A DNA stretch of 64,000 nt from Clostridia bacterium (GCA_030625965.1 DAOUPV010000006.1:1-64000), one strand, 5' to 3'. Positions 51,765-61,173 are shown, counted from the first letter of the stretch. Translations and numbers: made by a program. Notes: generated by a model from the sequence alone, not told the origin.

Positions 51765-53063
51765 ATGAAAAACGATTACAAGCTGGCAACACTTGCAGTT
51801 CGAGGCGGATACACTCCGGATGGTACAGGTGCAGCCAACATGCCGATCCATCCTTCAACCGCCTTCCACTTCGATGATGCGGATCATGCCGCAGATCTAT
51901 TCGACTTAAAGGTTTCCGGCAACATCTATACCAGAATTAATAATCCTACCATGGATGCTTTTGCTGAAAGAGTAAACCTACTGGATGGTGGTATTGGAGC
52001 ACTGGCCACGTCCAGCGGTCAGGCGGCAATTACCATAGCCCTTACTAATATCGCAGAAAACGGCGATCATATACTGGCGATGAGCACCCTCTACGGTGGT
52101 ACTCACAGCTTACTGACCCATACATTCAAGAAATATGGTATTGCGGTGGACTTCATCGATCCGGAGCTACCCCTTGACCAAATCTTAGGACTGGTTCGCC
52201 CCAACACCAAAGCCATCTACGCAGAAACCATAGGCAATCCCAGGATGAACGTACTGGATGTGGAAAAAATAGCCAAAGCAGCCAATTCTGCCGGCGTTCC
52301 CTTCGTTCTTGACAACACCTTCGCTACACCGGCGCTATTCCGCGCCAAAGACCAGGGTGTCAATATCGTAGTCTACTCGGCCACCAAATATCTCGGTGGT
52401 CATGGAAACGCGCTTGGTGGTGTCATCGTCGATTTGGGTAACTTCCCCTGGGATAATGGCAAGTTCGAGAAGCTTACAGCGCCAGATCCCAGCTATCATG
52501 GAATCAGCTATTGGGATTCTTTCAAGGAAGCCGCCTATATCGTTAAAGCCAGAGTAGGTGTTCTCAGAGACGTGGGATCTTCCTTGAGTCCTTTCAATGC
52601 CTGGATTCTGGCCATGGGTTTGGAGACACTCCCTCTTCGCATCAAGAAGCATAGTGAAAATGCACTAGAACTGGCCAAGTTCTTGGAAGGCCATCCCAAT
52701 GTTAGCTATGTTCTGTACCCCGGACTCGAAAGCAGTCCTGATTATGACCGCACTAAACGCTACCTGCCAATGGGCGCGTCTGGCATGCTCGCTTTCGGTG
52801 TGAAAGGTGGCAGCGAGGCTGGAAAATCCTTTATCAATCATGTTGAACTGGCCAACCTGGTCGCTAACCTGGGCGATACGAGAACCATCGTGACCCATCC
52901 GGCCAGCACAACGCACAGGCAACTGAACGAAGAGGAACAGATTCAAGCCGGCGTTCAGCCGGATATGATCCGTGTGTCTGTCGGTATAGAGGATATTGAT
53001 GATTTGAAAGAAGATTTCGATCAGGCGCTTAAGAAATGTGAGGTAGACTCATGTCACCAGTAG
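51765..53063 (+). CDS. metY: O-acetylhomoserine sulfhydrylase
   Basis: This PLP enzyme makes homocysteine from O-acetylhomoserine and sulfide, 432 residues. I use ATG 51765 (GAGGAGG in front) rather than the GTG that overlaps that site. Key segments are TLAVRGGYTPDGTGA, ATSSGQAAITIALTNIAENGDH, FVLDNTFATPALF, the PLP lysine in VYSATKYLGGHGNALGG (about residues 205-221) and THPASTTHRQL. It overlaps metA, so acetylation and sulfhydrylation of homoserine are coupled in direct homocysteine synthesis. Confidence 0.95.
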   Translation: MKNDYKLATLAVRGGYTPDGTGAANMPIHPSTAFHFDDADHAADLFDLKVSGNIYTRINNPTMDAFAERVNLLDGGIGALATSSGQAAITIALTNIAENGDHILAMSTLYGGTHSLLTHTFKKYGIAVDFIDPELPLDQILGLVRPNTKAIYAETIGNPRMNVLDVEKIAKAANSAGVPFVLDNTFATPALFRAKDQGVNIVVYSATKYLGGHGNALGGVIVDLGNFPWDNGKFEKLTAPDPSYHGISYWDSFKEAAYIVKARVGVLRDVGSSLSPFNAWILAMGLETLPLRIKKHSENALELAKFLEGHPNVSYVLYPGLESSPDYDRTKRYLPMGASGMLAFGVKGGSEAGKSFINHVELANLVANLGDTRTIVTHPASTTHRQLNEEEQIQAGVQPDMIRVSVGIEDIDDLKEDFDQALKKCEVDSCHQ

Positions 53064-53971
53064 TAATCCCAAAACATCTACCTGCCAACCAGATTCTCAG
53101 AAGTGAAAACATATTTGTTATGAACCGTGAGCGTGCACTGCACCAGGATATTCGTCCTTTGCATATTCTGATCGTCAATCTAATGCCTCTAAAAGAAGTC
53201 ACGGAAGCCCAACTGCTACGCCTTTTGGGCAATACAACACTGCAGGTGGAAATCACACTGCTGCACATGGCCACACATGCATCGAAGAATACAAGCAGGG
53301 ATCATCTGAACGCCTTTTATCATACGCTAGAGGATGTCAAAACACATCGTTACGACGCCATGATTGTCACTGGGGCACCGGTCGAGACGCTTCCATTCGA
53401 AGCAGTAACCTACTGGAATGAGTTCCGTGACATCATGGAATGGGCTGAGACCAATGTCTTCTCAACCATGTATATCTGTTGGGCAGCCCAAGCGGGTCTC
53501 TACGCACGGTATGGCATTGACAAGCACGGACTGGATGAAAAGCTCTTCGGTGTTTTTGAACATAAGATCCACGTGACCAATGAGCCTTTGTTCCGAGGAT
53601 TCGACGACAGATTCCATGCACCACATTCCAGACACACGGAAGTAAATACGGAGGACATACAAAATCACGAAGACTTAGATATCTTGGCTACTTCAAAAGA
53701 TGCAGGTCTATATATCGTTGCCGACAAAGCCAGAAAGCATTTCTTTGTAACTGGTCATCCAGAATACGACAGGGATACGCTGGCCCGTGAGTTTTTCCGC
53801 GACCGGGACAAAGGTATGAACATCGACGTACCTTCCAGCTATTTCGAGGATGACGATCCCGATCATCCGATTCGCATGAGCTGGAAAGGACACGCACACC
53901 TATTGTTTTCCAACTGGCTGAACTATTATGTCTACCAGCTGACGGACTACGATTTTATCGAGAAGAAATAA
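53051..53971 (+). CDS. metAA: Homoserine O-acetyltransferase, MetA family
   Basis: This 306-residue MetA-type acyltransferase has IRPLHILIVNLMPLKEVTEAQ, catalytic Cys in YICWAAQAGLYARYGI, and the later HPEYDRDTLAREFFRD with the catalytic His and Glu. The acyl-CoA choice in this family depends on one residue (Gly in the E. coli succinyltransferase, Glu in acetyltransferases). Here TGAPVETLPFE has Glu at that place (residue 112), so acetyl-CoA is predicted, which agrees with the O-acetylhomoserine-using partner metY that it overlaps by 13 nt. Confidence 0.92.
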   Translation: MSPVVIPKHLPANQILRSENIFVMNRERALHQDIRPLHILIVNLMPLKEVTEAQLLRLLGNTTLQVEITLLHMATHASKNTSRDHLNAFYHTLEDVKTHRYDAMIVTGAPVETLPFEAVTYWNEFRDIMEWAETNVFSTMYICWAAQAGLYARYGIDKHGLDEKLFGVFEHKIHVTNEPLFRGFDDRFHAPHSRHTEVNTEDIQNHEDLDILATSKDAGLYIVADKARKHFFVTGHPEYDRDTLAREFFRDRDKGMNIDVPSSYFEDDDPDHPIRMSWKGHAHLLFSNWLNYYVYQLTDYDFIEKK

Positions 53972-53987
53972 ATATAGTACAGAAATG

Positions 53988-54022
53988 AAAGTGGAGGCCC
54001 ATGGCCTCCACTTTGTCATTTC
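53988..54022 (+). terminator. Terminator of metY-metA
   Basis: AAAGTGGAGGCC-CAT-GGCCTCCACTTT is a perfect 12-bp stem followed by GTCATTTCT. Its symmetry lets it also serve the minus-strand gene ending at 54040. Confidence 0.8.
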
Positions 54023-54039
54023 TATTTACACTTCTAGCC

Positions 54040-54762
54040 TTACTCGATACTGGATTGGGGATACAGGATGTTGCTCTCCTCCGTACGTATCGACTGGCCC
54101 CCGAATGATCCCAAGATAGCCATACCGTTTTCCACACCCACTTTGAAAACGGTCATGTCCTCTTCCAGTACGGTCTCTTGTTCACCTTCTAGCGTGCTTT
54201 TATATATCACACTACCCGCAGGTAAAGTCAGCGGGTTAATGACCTGGTTCTCCAGATCCGGGGTGAAGTACACAGCACTCTCCTTCTTAATGTACCCTCT
54301 GGTATTTTCCGGCTCGGCATAATTTACAATCTCTACGTAGAGATAGTCCTTACCGGTCATGTTGCTATGGGTTTCTTGGATGACCCGTACCAAGGTACCG
54401 GCATCTATGGTACCCATACTGGCTTGATCCTCTCCCGGCAGGAACCAGAAATCCGTTTCTACATTTATAAAGCGTCGGCTAGCATCCGAATCCTTATGGA
54501 CCAGGGTGATAAATTCTGGTTTCAAGGCCTCAGCAAGTTCAGCTTTCAACGAAACGATATCCTCCCGCAACTGCACAGTTTTGGCTTCCTCCTCAACCAG
54601 TTGGACCAATACTTCATTATGTTCCTCTTCCAGATCCAGGATGTCTTGCTGCAGCAGATCCATCTGCTCTTGCTCTGCCTGGTATGTGAGCCACAAATCT
54701 GAATAGAACCAGGCACCAGCCACCACTATGGCTGAAAAGACTATAAATACTAATTTTTTCAT
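54040..54762 (-). CDS. Membrane-anchored coiled-coil protein with SH3-like region
   Basis: I do not recognise a named family. The 240-residue protein has an N-terminal signal/anchor (KKLVFIVFSAIVVAGAWFYSDLW), a heptad-rich coiled coil (about residues 30-78, LLQQDILDLEEEHNEVLVQL), and a beta-rich C-terminal part. In that part, GTIDAGTLVRVIQETHSN and DYLYVEIVNYAEPENTRGYIKKE read like an SH3b repeat, with a second partial one after it. It is probably outside the membrane and wall-associated. It directly follows deoD, but no functional link is apparent. Confidence 0.6.
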   Translation of the reverse strand: MKKLVFIVFSAIVVAGAWFYSDLWLTYQAEQEQMDLLQQDILDLEEEHNEVLVQLVEEEAKTVQLREDIVSLKAELAEALKPEFITLVHKDSDASRRFINVETDFWFLPGEDQASMGTIDAGTLVRVIQETHSNMTGKDYLYVEIVNYAEPENTRGYIKKESAVYFTPDLENQVINPLTLPAGSVIYKSTLEGEQETVLEEDMTVFKVGVENGMAILGSFGGQSIRTEESNILYPQSSIE

Positions 54763-54776
54763 GTCTGCCTCCTTTA

Positions 54777-55511
54777 CTACAGCTTGAACGCCGTCTCCAG
54801 GCCAAGTTTCATCATGTTTGTAAAGGCATTCTCACGTTGCTCCGCAGTTGTCGCCTCTCCACTGGTGAAGGAGTCTGAAACCGTCAGGATGCAGGCTGAA
54901 TTTTTGCCCAAAAGATTGCTGTTGGCGAACAAAGCGAACGCTTCCATCTCAACTGCCTTGATCTTCATATCTAACATCCTAGCAACCAGCTCATCGCTGT
55001 TTTCCACGTAGAATACATCGGAAGAATTGATATTTATTTCCTTCACTTCAATACTCTGCTCTGAGGCCACCTGCTCGATTATCCCATTGATTTTCTGGGA
55101 GGGGAATATGAGCTGATCTTCATAGCCGCTCTGCACTTTGGCATAGGTAGAATCACTGTAGGCAGCACGTACTATGACGGTATCGAATACTTTCAAATCA
55201 TTGGAATAGGCACCGCAGGAACCGACACGAATGATGGTGTCCACCCCATAGTACTTGAACAGTTCATAGGAATAGATGCCAATCGACGGCATTCCCATTC
55301 CAGACCCCATAACAGATACTTTCTTTCCCTTATAGGTTCCAGTGAAACCAAACATATTGCGCACCCGGTTGAACTGCACAACGTCCTGTAGAAAGTTATC
55401 TGCGATATATTTGGCTCGCAAAGGATCTCCCGGCATCAGGACAGTCTTGGCGATCTCCCCCATTTCTGCTTCTATGTGAGGCGTTGGGATGTATTTCATT
55501 TCTTGACTCAT
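54777..55511 (-). CDS. deoD: Purine-nucleoside phosphorylase, DeoD type
   Basis: This enzyme splits purine (deoxy)ribonucleosides with phosphate into base and (deoxy)ribose 1-phosphate. The 244-residue protein starts at MSQEMKYIPTPHIEAEMG (55511), with AAAGGAGAT placed for it. Motifs are VLMPGDPLRAKYIAD, GSGMGMPSIGIYSYELF, RVGSCGAY, KAVEMEAFALFANS and TVSDSFTSGEATTAEQR. The nucleoside ABC transporter and deaminase remnant nearby supply its context. Confidence 0.95.
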   Translation of the reverse strand: MSQEMKYIPTPHIEAEMGEIAKTVLMPGDPLRAKYIADNFLQDVVQFNRVRNMFGFTGTYKGKKVSVMGSGMGMPSIGIYSYELFKYYGVDTIIRVGSCGAYSNDLKVFDTVIVRAAYSDSTYAKVQSGYEDQLIFPSQKINGIIEQVASEQSIEVKEININSSDVFYVENSDELVARMLDMKIKAVEMEAFALFANSNLLGKNSACILTVSDSFTSGEATTAEQRENAFTNMMKLGLETAFKL

Positions 55512-55842
55512 TGGCATCTCCTTTGTCATTTAATATACTCTTATTATACCTTATTCTATCCTTATTCTTACATCCCTGCTAAAAAAAACCGTCGTTATCA
55601 TTCTTCTCAGCACTTACTACTCCCTCCATGTGGATCTACGCGTATATCTCTTCTACTCCTTCCAGCTTCGCTTTTTCACCATCAGTCCCTGTTGTCGCAC
55701 TACACGCTGCACGCTTGATTCAGTCTGAAACTAAAAAAAGATAGGCGAAAGAATCGCCTATCTTAAAATCATGCTATGTTGGTTCAACCACATGGCTAAG
55801 CGAAAAGAGCTCGGCACAGGAGACCTTCAGATCCTCATCAAC
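55512..55842. other. Intergenic region between deoD and the nucleoside transporter
   Basis: It carries a TATAAT box on the minus strand (55543-55548) that probably serves deoD without a good -35, and the transporter terminator at 55732-55766. I see no further gene, repeat or riboswitch in the rest. Confidence 0.5.
55732..55766 (-). terminator. Terminator of the nucleoside ABC transporter operon
   Basis: The minus strand shows AAGATAGGCGAT-TCTTT-CGCCTATCTT followed by TTTTTAG. Confidence 0.85.
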
Positions 55843-56775
55843 TCATCGCTCTTCCCGGTCATAGGGCTTACCCAATGATTCCGGTTCACCCACATGGCTA
55901 CTCTGGCTACTGATGGTCACAAGAATAAGCACCCCTATGGTCAGCAGATACGGCATCATGTTCAGGATGAAAGGTGATACGGTCACCCCAACAGCCTGAA
56001 GCCTGTATCCCAATGCTTCCACACCACCGAAGAGGTAGGCACCCAGAATAGCTCTGGATGGATTCCAAACAGCGAAGATAACCAAAGCGATGGCGATCCA
56101 ACCACGTCCTCCTGACATATTCTCAACCCAGCTTGGGGCCGAGGCCAAGGACAGGTACGCTCCACCGATACCAGCAAGCATACCACCGAAGATTGTGTAT
56201 GCGTAGCGTAATCTGAACACGTTGACGCCTAGAGAGTCCGCTGCTCCTGGATTTTCACCAGTCGCCCGCAGATTCAATCCGAAGTTGGTCCTGTATACGA
56301 AGAACCATAGCAGGAACACCAGCAGGTATGAAAAATATACCAGGATGTTGTGATTGAAGAATATCGTACCTACAATGGGAATCTCAGATAACAATGGTAT
56401 GGGTATACGACCAAAGGTTACCGGTGCCGGCATACCGACATAAGGTTTTCCCAGGTAACCGGATAGTCCGGTACCAAAGATGGTCAACGCCAAACCACTA
56501 ACTACTTGGTTGGCTTTCAGATTGATGGTGATAAAACTGTGTAACGCGGCCAATAAGCCACCGCCTATGGCTGCCGCAATAATGGCAGCAAACAGGTTCA
56601 GTGTGGAAAAGCCTACGATGAAACCGGTAACTGCTCCGACCAGCATCATGCCCTCCAGTCCCAAATTCTGCACGCCAGATTTTTCTGCAATGATTTCACC
56701 CAGCGCTACGAAAAGTATGGGAGTACCAGTGGAAATCGCAGCTGCCAATATGGCAATTAACAATTCTAAAGTCAT
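55843..56775 (-). CDS. BMP-type nucleoside ABC transporter permease (second subunit)
   Basis: This 310-residue permease of the branched-chain/BMP type (YufQ/NupC-like) has multiple transmembrane segments, an N-terminal TPILFVALGEIIAEKSGVQNLGLEGMMLVGA and the family cytoplasmic loop NLRATGENPGAADSLGVNVFRLRYAYTIFGGMLAGIGGAYLSL (split over about residues 180-225). It is last in the lipoprotein-ATPase-permease-permease operon. A purine nucleoside substrate is inferred from homologues and adjacent deoD. Confidence 0.88.
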   Translation of the reverse strand: MTLELLIAILAAAISTGTPILFVALGEIIAEKSGVQNLGLEGMMLVGAVTGFIVGFSTLNLFAAIIAAAIGGGLLAALHSFITINLKANQVVSGLALTIFGTGLSGYLGKPYVGMPAPVTFGRIPIPLLSEIPIVGTIFFNHNILVYFSYLLVFLLWFFVYRTNFGLNLRATGENPGAADSLGVNVFRLRYAYTIFGGMLAGIGGAYLSLASAPSWVENMSGGRGWIAIALVIFAVWNPSRAILGAYLFGGVEALGYRLQAVGVTVSPFILNMMPYLLTIGVLILVTISSQSSHVGEPESLGKPYDREER

Positions 56776-56786
56776 AATTTCCTCCC

Positions 56787-57863
56787 TTACTTGATAATCT
56801 TAATGCGGTAGCGGGCCATAACATCCCCACCCAGCACGAAGAACAATATTGCACCTTGAAGCATGGTTGCTGTAGCCGCCGGTATTCCGTACATCTGGAT
56901 GGAAAAACCACCATTGATCAGGCCACCAAACAGCATGGAAACCAAAACAATCACGAAAGGATTGAGTCTTGACAACCAGGCAACGATAATAGCGGAGTAA
57001 CCGAGTCCTATGGACAAATGTGGATCCAGTTTATGTACAACACCGGAGACTTCCATCATACCGCCCAAACCTGCCAGAGCTCCGGAAACCAACATCACTA
57101 GGATGATGTTCTTCTTGATGTTCATACCGGCATAGCGGGCAACATTACGGCTCTCGCCAATGATCTTCACTTCATATCCCCAACGGGTACGGTTCAAGAC
57201 GATGAACAGCACAACTGCAATCAGCAGTGCGATAACCAATCCCAGGTGAACCCTAGTCGTTCCGTAGGTCGGCAACCAGGCATTGGCAGAGAAAGTAGCT
57301 GTCTGTGGAAATCCAAATCCAGCCTTATCTTTCCAAGGTCCATAGACGAAGTAGTCGAGCACATTGATGGCTACATAATTCAGAAGCAACGAAGTGATTA
57401 CTTCATTTACGTTCCATTGTGCTTTTGCGATACCGGGGATAAGCGCCCACAGTCCGCCTACCAGCATAGCCGCCAACATCATGACGATAATCAGCAACAC
57501 GCGTGGCATATCAGGGAAAGCCAAGGCCATGCCAGTCGCCGCCAAGGCTCCTAGCAGCAGTTGTCCTTCAGCACCGATGTTCCAGATAACCATTTTGAAG
57601 GCCATGGCCACACCGAAACTACACAACATCAGCGGTATGGCTTTCACCCATGTTTCGGAGAATCCATAGGCACTACCGAATGCACTTCGGTACATGACCG
57701 CATAAACCTCCATGGGATTCTGACCTGTCAGTTTAAGAAAGATTCCGCTGAAGACCAAGGCGAGAAACACAGAGATTATGGGAACGACGATATTGATCCA
57801 TGCCGGGATCTGAAGTCGTTTTTCCATCACAAATTTTGTTTTAGCTTCTTTCTTGTCTGTCAT
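56787..57863 (-). CDS. BMP-type nucleoside ABC transporter permease (first subunit)
   Basis: This 358-residue permease (YufP/NupB-like) has a cytoplasmic N-terminus rich in lysine, about eight to ten hydrophobic helices, NIGAEGQLLLGALAATGMAL, the NEVITSLLLNYVAI stretch, and the permease loop YEVKIIGESRNVARYAGMNIKKNIILVMLVSGALAGLGG (about residues 226-265). GGAGGAAGCGTAG precedes the ATG. It pairs with the downstream permease to form the channel. Confidence 0.88.
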   Translation of the reverse strand: MTDKKEAKTKFVMEKRLQIPAWINIVVPIISVFLALVFSGIFLKLTGQNPMEVYAVMYRSAFGSAYGFSETWVKAIPLMLCSFGVAMAFKMVIWNIGAEGQLLLGALAATGMALAFPDMPRVLLIIVMMLAAMLVGGLWALIPGIAKAQWNVNEVITSLLLNYVAINVLDYFVYGPWKDKAGFGFPQTATFSANAWLPTYGTTRVHLGLVIALLIAVVLFIVLNRTRWGYEVKIIGESRNVARYAGMNIKKNIILVMLVSGALAGLGGMMEVSGVVHKLDPHLSIGLGYSAIIVAWLSRLNPFVIVLVSMLFGGLINGGFSIQMYGIPAATATMLQGAILFFVLGGDVMARYRIKIIK

Positions 57864-59378
57864 CTACGCTTCCTCCTTCCTGGTTGCACCAGCCATCATC
57901 ATACCAATCTCGCCGATGTCCGCTTGCTCAACAGGCAATTCGCCCATCAATTTACCTTCATACATGACTGCAATACGGTCGGCCATCTTGTAGATTTCGT
58001 CTAAATCCTCAGAAATCAAGAGAACGGCGGCGCCGGAATTCTTTTGCTCGATGAGTACATCATGTACGAAATCCGTAGCCCCGATGTCCAGTCCGCGGAT
58101 GGGATAAACAGCAACCACGAGCTTGGGATCGATGCTAGTTTCTCTAGCCAGCAATAACTTCTGCAGGTTACCACCTGACATCAGTTTCACTGGGCAGTCG
58201 ATGTTGGGAATCTTGACATCAAAATCATCCACCAGGCATTGAGCTTTCTCCCGCAAGGCCTTTTGGTTCAGGAGCACAGACCCGTACTTGTTGGAGCGAT
58301 ATTCTTTGAGCAAAGCATTGTCAATAACCGTGAGATTGGCGGCAAGACCCATTCCATGACGGTCTTCCGGGATGAATGCTACACCTTGGTCAATGATTTC
58401 CTGAATAGACTTTTTCGCCAGATCTTCACCGTCCAGTTCAATGGAACCACCGGTGATCGGTCTGAGACCAGTGATGACTTCAGAGAGCTCACGTTGTCCG
58501 TTACCCGCAACTCCAGCGATTCCCACGATTTCTCCGCTACAGACATGTAAGGAAAATTCTGTCAAAGCAGGCAACCCCTTATCGTTCAATGCTGAGACAC
58601 CCTTGATATGTAAGGATTTCTCACCACAAGTATTCGTAGTGTTTTTCCGACCGGTTACGAACTCTTTGCCCACCATGAGCTTACCGAGTTCTGCTGCGCT
58701 CGTCTCCGTTTTCATCAAGGTATTGATGCTTAGCCCATTACGCAATACTGTGATGCGGTCTGCGAAATCCATCACTTCATGCATTTTGTGTGTTATGAAT
58801 ACAATGGCTTTTCCATCATCAGCCATTCCTCGTAAGATACCGAATAAATCATTAACCTCCTGCGGCGTCAGTACGGCCGTAGGTTCGTCCAAAATGAGGA
58901 TATCTGTCCCTTTATAGAGCATCTTGATGATCTCAACACGCTGTTGTTCACCGACAGATAACTGCCATATTTTCGAGTTGGGATGAACTTCCAGTCCGAA
59001 TTTCTCCGAAATGGCTTCAATTTTCTTTTCTGTCTCGTCCATTTTGAGAATGGCAGACTTCTTCTGTCCCAACATTACATTCTCAGTAACAGTAAACGGT
59101 TTTACCAGACGGAAATTCTGGTGAACCATACCGATGCCTGATTCAATGGCATCCTTCGGCGATTTGAAATCGCGCACCTCACCATTGATAAATACATTCC
59201 CTTTTTCCTGTTGGTATAAGCCGGTCAGGATATTCATCAGTGTACTTTTCCCTGCTCCGTTTTCTCCCAACAGAGCGTGTATCTCTCCCCGGTAGATTTC
59301 CAGATTGACCTGATCATTGGCGACTACTCCTGGAAATGTTTTGCGTATATCCACCATTTTTACAGCCAATTGCGACAT
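57864..59378 (-). CDS. BMP-type nucleoside ABC transporter ATP-binding protein (two ABC domains)
   Basis: This 504-residue tandem ATPase is of the YufO/NupA/RbsA type. The first domain is complete: Walker A GENGAGKST, LSVGEQQRVEI, ILDEPTAVLTPQE. The second has a degenerate Walker A (GVAGNGQRE), signature LMSGGNLQKLLLARE and modified Walker B VYPIRGLD, as is normal for the family. It follows the lipoprotein gene across a hairpin (59392-59422) and has AAAAGGAGGGG before the ATG. Confidence 0.92.
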   Translation of the reverse strand: MSQLAVKMVDIRKTFPGVVANDQVNLEIYRGEIHALLGENGAGKSTLMNILTGLYQQEKGNVFINGEVRDFKSPKDAIESGIGMVHQNFRLVKPFTVTENVMLGQKKSAILKMDETEKKIEAISEKFGLEVHPNSKIWQLSVGEQQRVEIIKMLYKGTDILILDEPTAVLTPQEVNDLFGILRGMADDGKAIVFITHKMHEVMDFADRITVLRNGLSINTLMKTETSAAELGKLMVGKEFVTGRKNTTNTCGEKSLHIKGVSALNDKGLPALTEFSLHVCSGEIVGIAGVAGNGQRELSEVITGLRPITGGSIELDGEDLAKKSIQEIIDQGVAFIPEDRHGMGLAANLTVIDNALLKEYRSNKYGSVLLNQKALREKAQCLVDDFDVKIPNIDCPVKLMSGGNLQKLLLARETSIDPKLVVAVYPIRGLDIGATDFVHDVLIEQKNSGAAVLLISEDLDEIYKMADRIAVMYEGKLMGELPVEQADIGEIGMMMAGATRKEEA

Positions 59379-59391
59379 AACACCCCTCCTT

Positions 59392-59422
59392 TTAAAAATA
59401 GAGGCTGGCTAATGCCAGCCTC
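59392..59422 (-). terminator. Intercistronic hairpin between lipoprotein and ATPase genes
   Basis: The minus strand shows GAGGCTGG-CATTAG-CCAGCCTC followed by TATTTTTAAAA. Such a leaky terminator or stabiliser after the binding-protein gene would give an excess of the lipoprotein over the membrane complex, as is known in several ABC operons. Confidence 0.7.
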
Positions 59423-59439
59423 CAGTGGGTTTCCATTAC

Positions 59440-60597
59440 TTATTGAGGAATTACCCCATTTACACCTTCTACAAACCACATCATGGATAGCAGTGCTCCA
59501 TCATCCATCATTTCACCGTCTGCAACCATCTCGTTACCGTCTTGGTCATTCAAAGGACCAGCGAATACATGGAAAGAACCATCCATAATTACAGCTTTCT
59601 TGGCATCAACATCAGCCAGAACATCAGCCGGAACGATAGCGTTCATCGGAGCTAAGTCCACAATGCCATCTTCCATGCCGCCCCAGTATTGGCCTTCTGC
59701 ATAGGATCCATCAAGCGCTGCTTGTACTGCAGACACATAATAGGGGCCCCAATTCCAGACTGCTGAAGTCAGGTTGGCATCAGGAGCGAAGGTACTCATA
59801 TCTGTGTTGTAACCGATAGCAAATGCACCTGCATCTTGAGCTGCCTGTTGCGGGCCAGGAGTATCCTGGTGCTGGGCAATCACGTCAACACCGGCGTCCA
59901 AAGAACCTTGTGCGGCGTCTTTTTCTTTTGCAGGATCGTACCAGGTATTGGTCCAAACTACATTCACATTCGCATCCGGATTGGCATCACGTACACCAAT
60001 GGTGAAAGCGTTGATTCCACGGATAACCTCGGGGATTGGGTGAGCAGCGATGTAGCCGATTTCATTGGCTTCAGTCATCGCTCCTGCTACAAGACCTGTG
60101 AGATATCTGGCTTGATAAATTCTACCGAAGTAAGTGCTCATGTTGGCTGCTGTCTTGTAGCCTGAGCAATGGTAGAACGTAACATCAGGATATTTATTGG
60201 CTACATTCAGCATGAAGTCCATATATCCGAAACTTGTGGCGAATACTACGGAACATCCCTGCTCTACCAATTCAGTCATAACCCGTTCAGAGTCAGAGGA
60301 TTCAGCTACAGACTCAACGTAAATTACTTCTACATTGGGCATCTGGTCTTCCAGATACTGTCTGCCTTGATCGTGTGCATAAGTCCAACCAGCATCTCCC
60401 GGAGGTCCGATATAGATCATGCCGACCTTAACCATTTCATCAGCAGGCTCATCAGCAGGCTCATCACCGGGTTCTTCCACAGCAGGCTCATCACCGGGCT
60501 CTTCAACAGGCTCTTCCTCAGCGCCGTTACAGCCGATCATGGAAAATACCATGGCTAGTACTAGTAAAACAACGAGATACTTTTTCATTTCTTTCAT
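59440..60597 (-). CDS. BMP-family nucleoside-binding lipoprotein
   Basis: This 385-residue lipoprotein has a signal peptide with lipobox FSMIGC, a low-complexity Glu/Pro/Asp linker built from repeated EEPGDEPA units (about residues 27-55), then the PnrA/BMP domain. The domain has GMIYIGPPGDAGWTYAHDQG, FATSFGYMDFMLNVANKYPDV, GYIAAHPIPEVIRGINAFTIG and the WGPYYVSAVQAALDG region. It is the first gene of the ABC operon and the likely purine nucleoside receptor. GGGAGGAAGAC precedes the ATG. A palindromic operator-like element lies upstream. Confidence 0.9.
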   Translation of the reverse strand: MKEMKKYLVVLLVLAMVFSMIGCNGAEEEPVEEPGDEPAVEEPGDEPADEPADEMVKVGMIYIGPPGDAGWTYAHDQGRQYLEDQMPNVEVIYVESVAESSDSERVMTELVEQGCSVVFATSFGYMDFMLNVANKYPDVTFYHCSGYKTAANMSTYFGRIYQARYLTGLVAGAMTEANEIGYIAAHPIPEVIRGINAFTIGVRDANPDANVNVVWTNTWYDPAKEKDAAQGSLDAGVDVIAQHQDTPGPQQAAQDAGAFAIGYNTDMSTFAPDANLTSAVWNWGPYYVSAVQAALDGSYAEGQYWGGMEDGIVDLAPMNAIVPADVLADVDAKKAVIMDGSFHVFAGPLNDQDGNEMVADGEMMDDGALLSMMWFVEGVNGVIPQ

Positions 60598-60644
60598 GTC
60601 TTCCTCCCATTTTGTTTACTGCAAAAATATGCAACATAGCGTAT

Positions 60645-60671
60645 TGACCAGTTGGTTTGTCCAACTTGTCA
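60645..60671. promoter_or_regulatory. Operator-like inverted repeat upstream of the nucleoside transporter operon
   Basis: TGACCAGTTGG-TTTGT-CCAACTTGTCA has 11-nt arms with one mismatch and a 5-nt centre. It lies about 50 nt upstream of the lipoprotein start and just downstream of a minus-strand TATAAT (60688-60693), a place where a repressor would block transcription. The cognate regulator is not in the window. Confidence 0.55.
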
Positions 60672-60899
60672 GACATCTACACTATATATTATATTCGCTA
60701 ATACTATTCCTTTTCCTTCAAGCAAACGAAAACTTTGCCTGAATTGTTTTCCCTATCAAAGGAATATTTTATGCTTATTCCGGTCCATAATTAGCAAAAT
60801 CCGATAGAATGATCAGACGATGCAATCAACCCCCTTTTCCTGTATAGAACTAGATTCTTCACAAGTGCTGCCTAAACCTTTGTTGCAAGACCCAGTATT

Positions 60900-61040
60900 T
60901 GCTTAGATTAGTTGGATCTTGGATACAAGAAGATATAGCTTCCACTTCGTCGGACTACCATCATTCTACCTAAAAGCCTCTCTGTGACATGGCTTCAGTC
61001 TACACAACTTAAGCCATCATCACTTGGCGTAGTCCCGGCA
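60900..61040. other. Gene-less region with nested complementary segments (possible structured RNA or element remnant)
   Basis: The 590-nt space between the lipoprotein gene and the helix-hairpin-helix gene has no ORF I trust. Within it, CGGACTAC (60951-60958) can pair with GTAGTCCCG (61029-61037, one bulge). Between them, ATGGCTT (60989-60995) pairs exactly with AAGCCAT (61011-61017). This makes a nested stem pattern that could fold on either strand. GC content here is above the AT-rich flanks. I cannot match it to a known RNA or transposon, and no clear terminator flanks it. The rest of the space (about 60700-60900) shows nothing I can name. Confidence 0.35.
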
Positions 61041-61081
61041 TGAACATCAAACTTACCTCTTCCATTTGTTCAACCCTTTTT

Positions 61082-61173
61082 CGCCAATCAAATGCCAAGG
61101 ATTTTTATATTTAATGTTTATTTGATATTATTTTACTAGAAGATTTACCTGGTGCATGATGCAATGATTGGCG
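61082..61173. repeat. Inverted repeat pair flanking the promoter zone of the helix-hairpin-helix gene
   Basis: CGCCAATCA (61082-61090) is repeated as the exact reverse complement TGATTGGCG (61165-61173), with partial similarity extending on both sides. The 74 nt between are very AT-rich, and the right arm ends at the AAAGGAG of the next gene. Confidence 0.5.
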
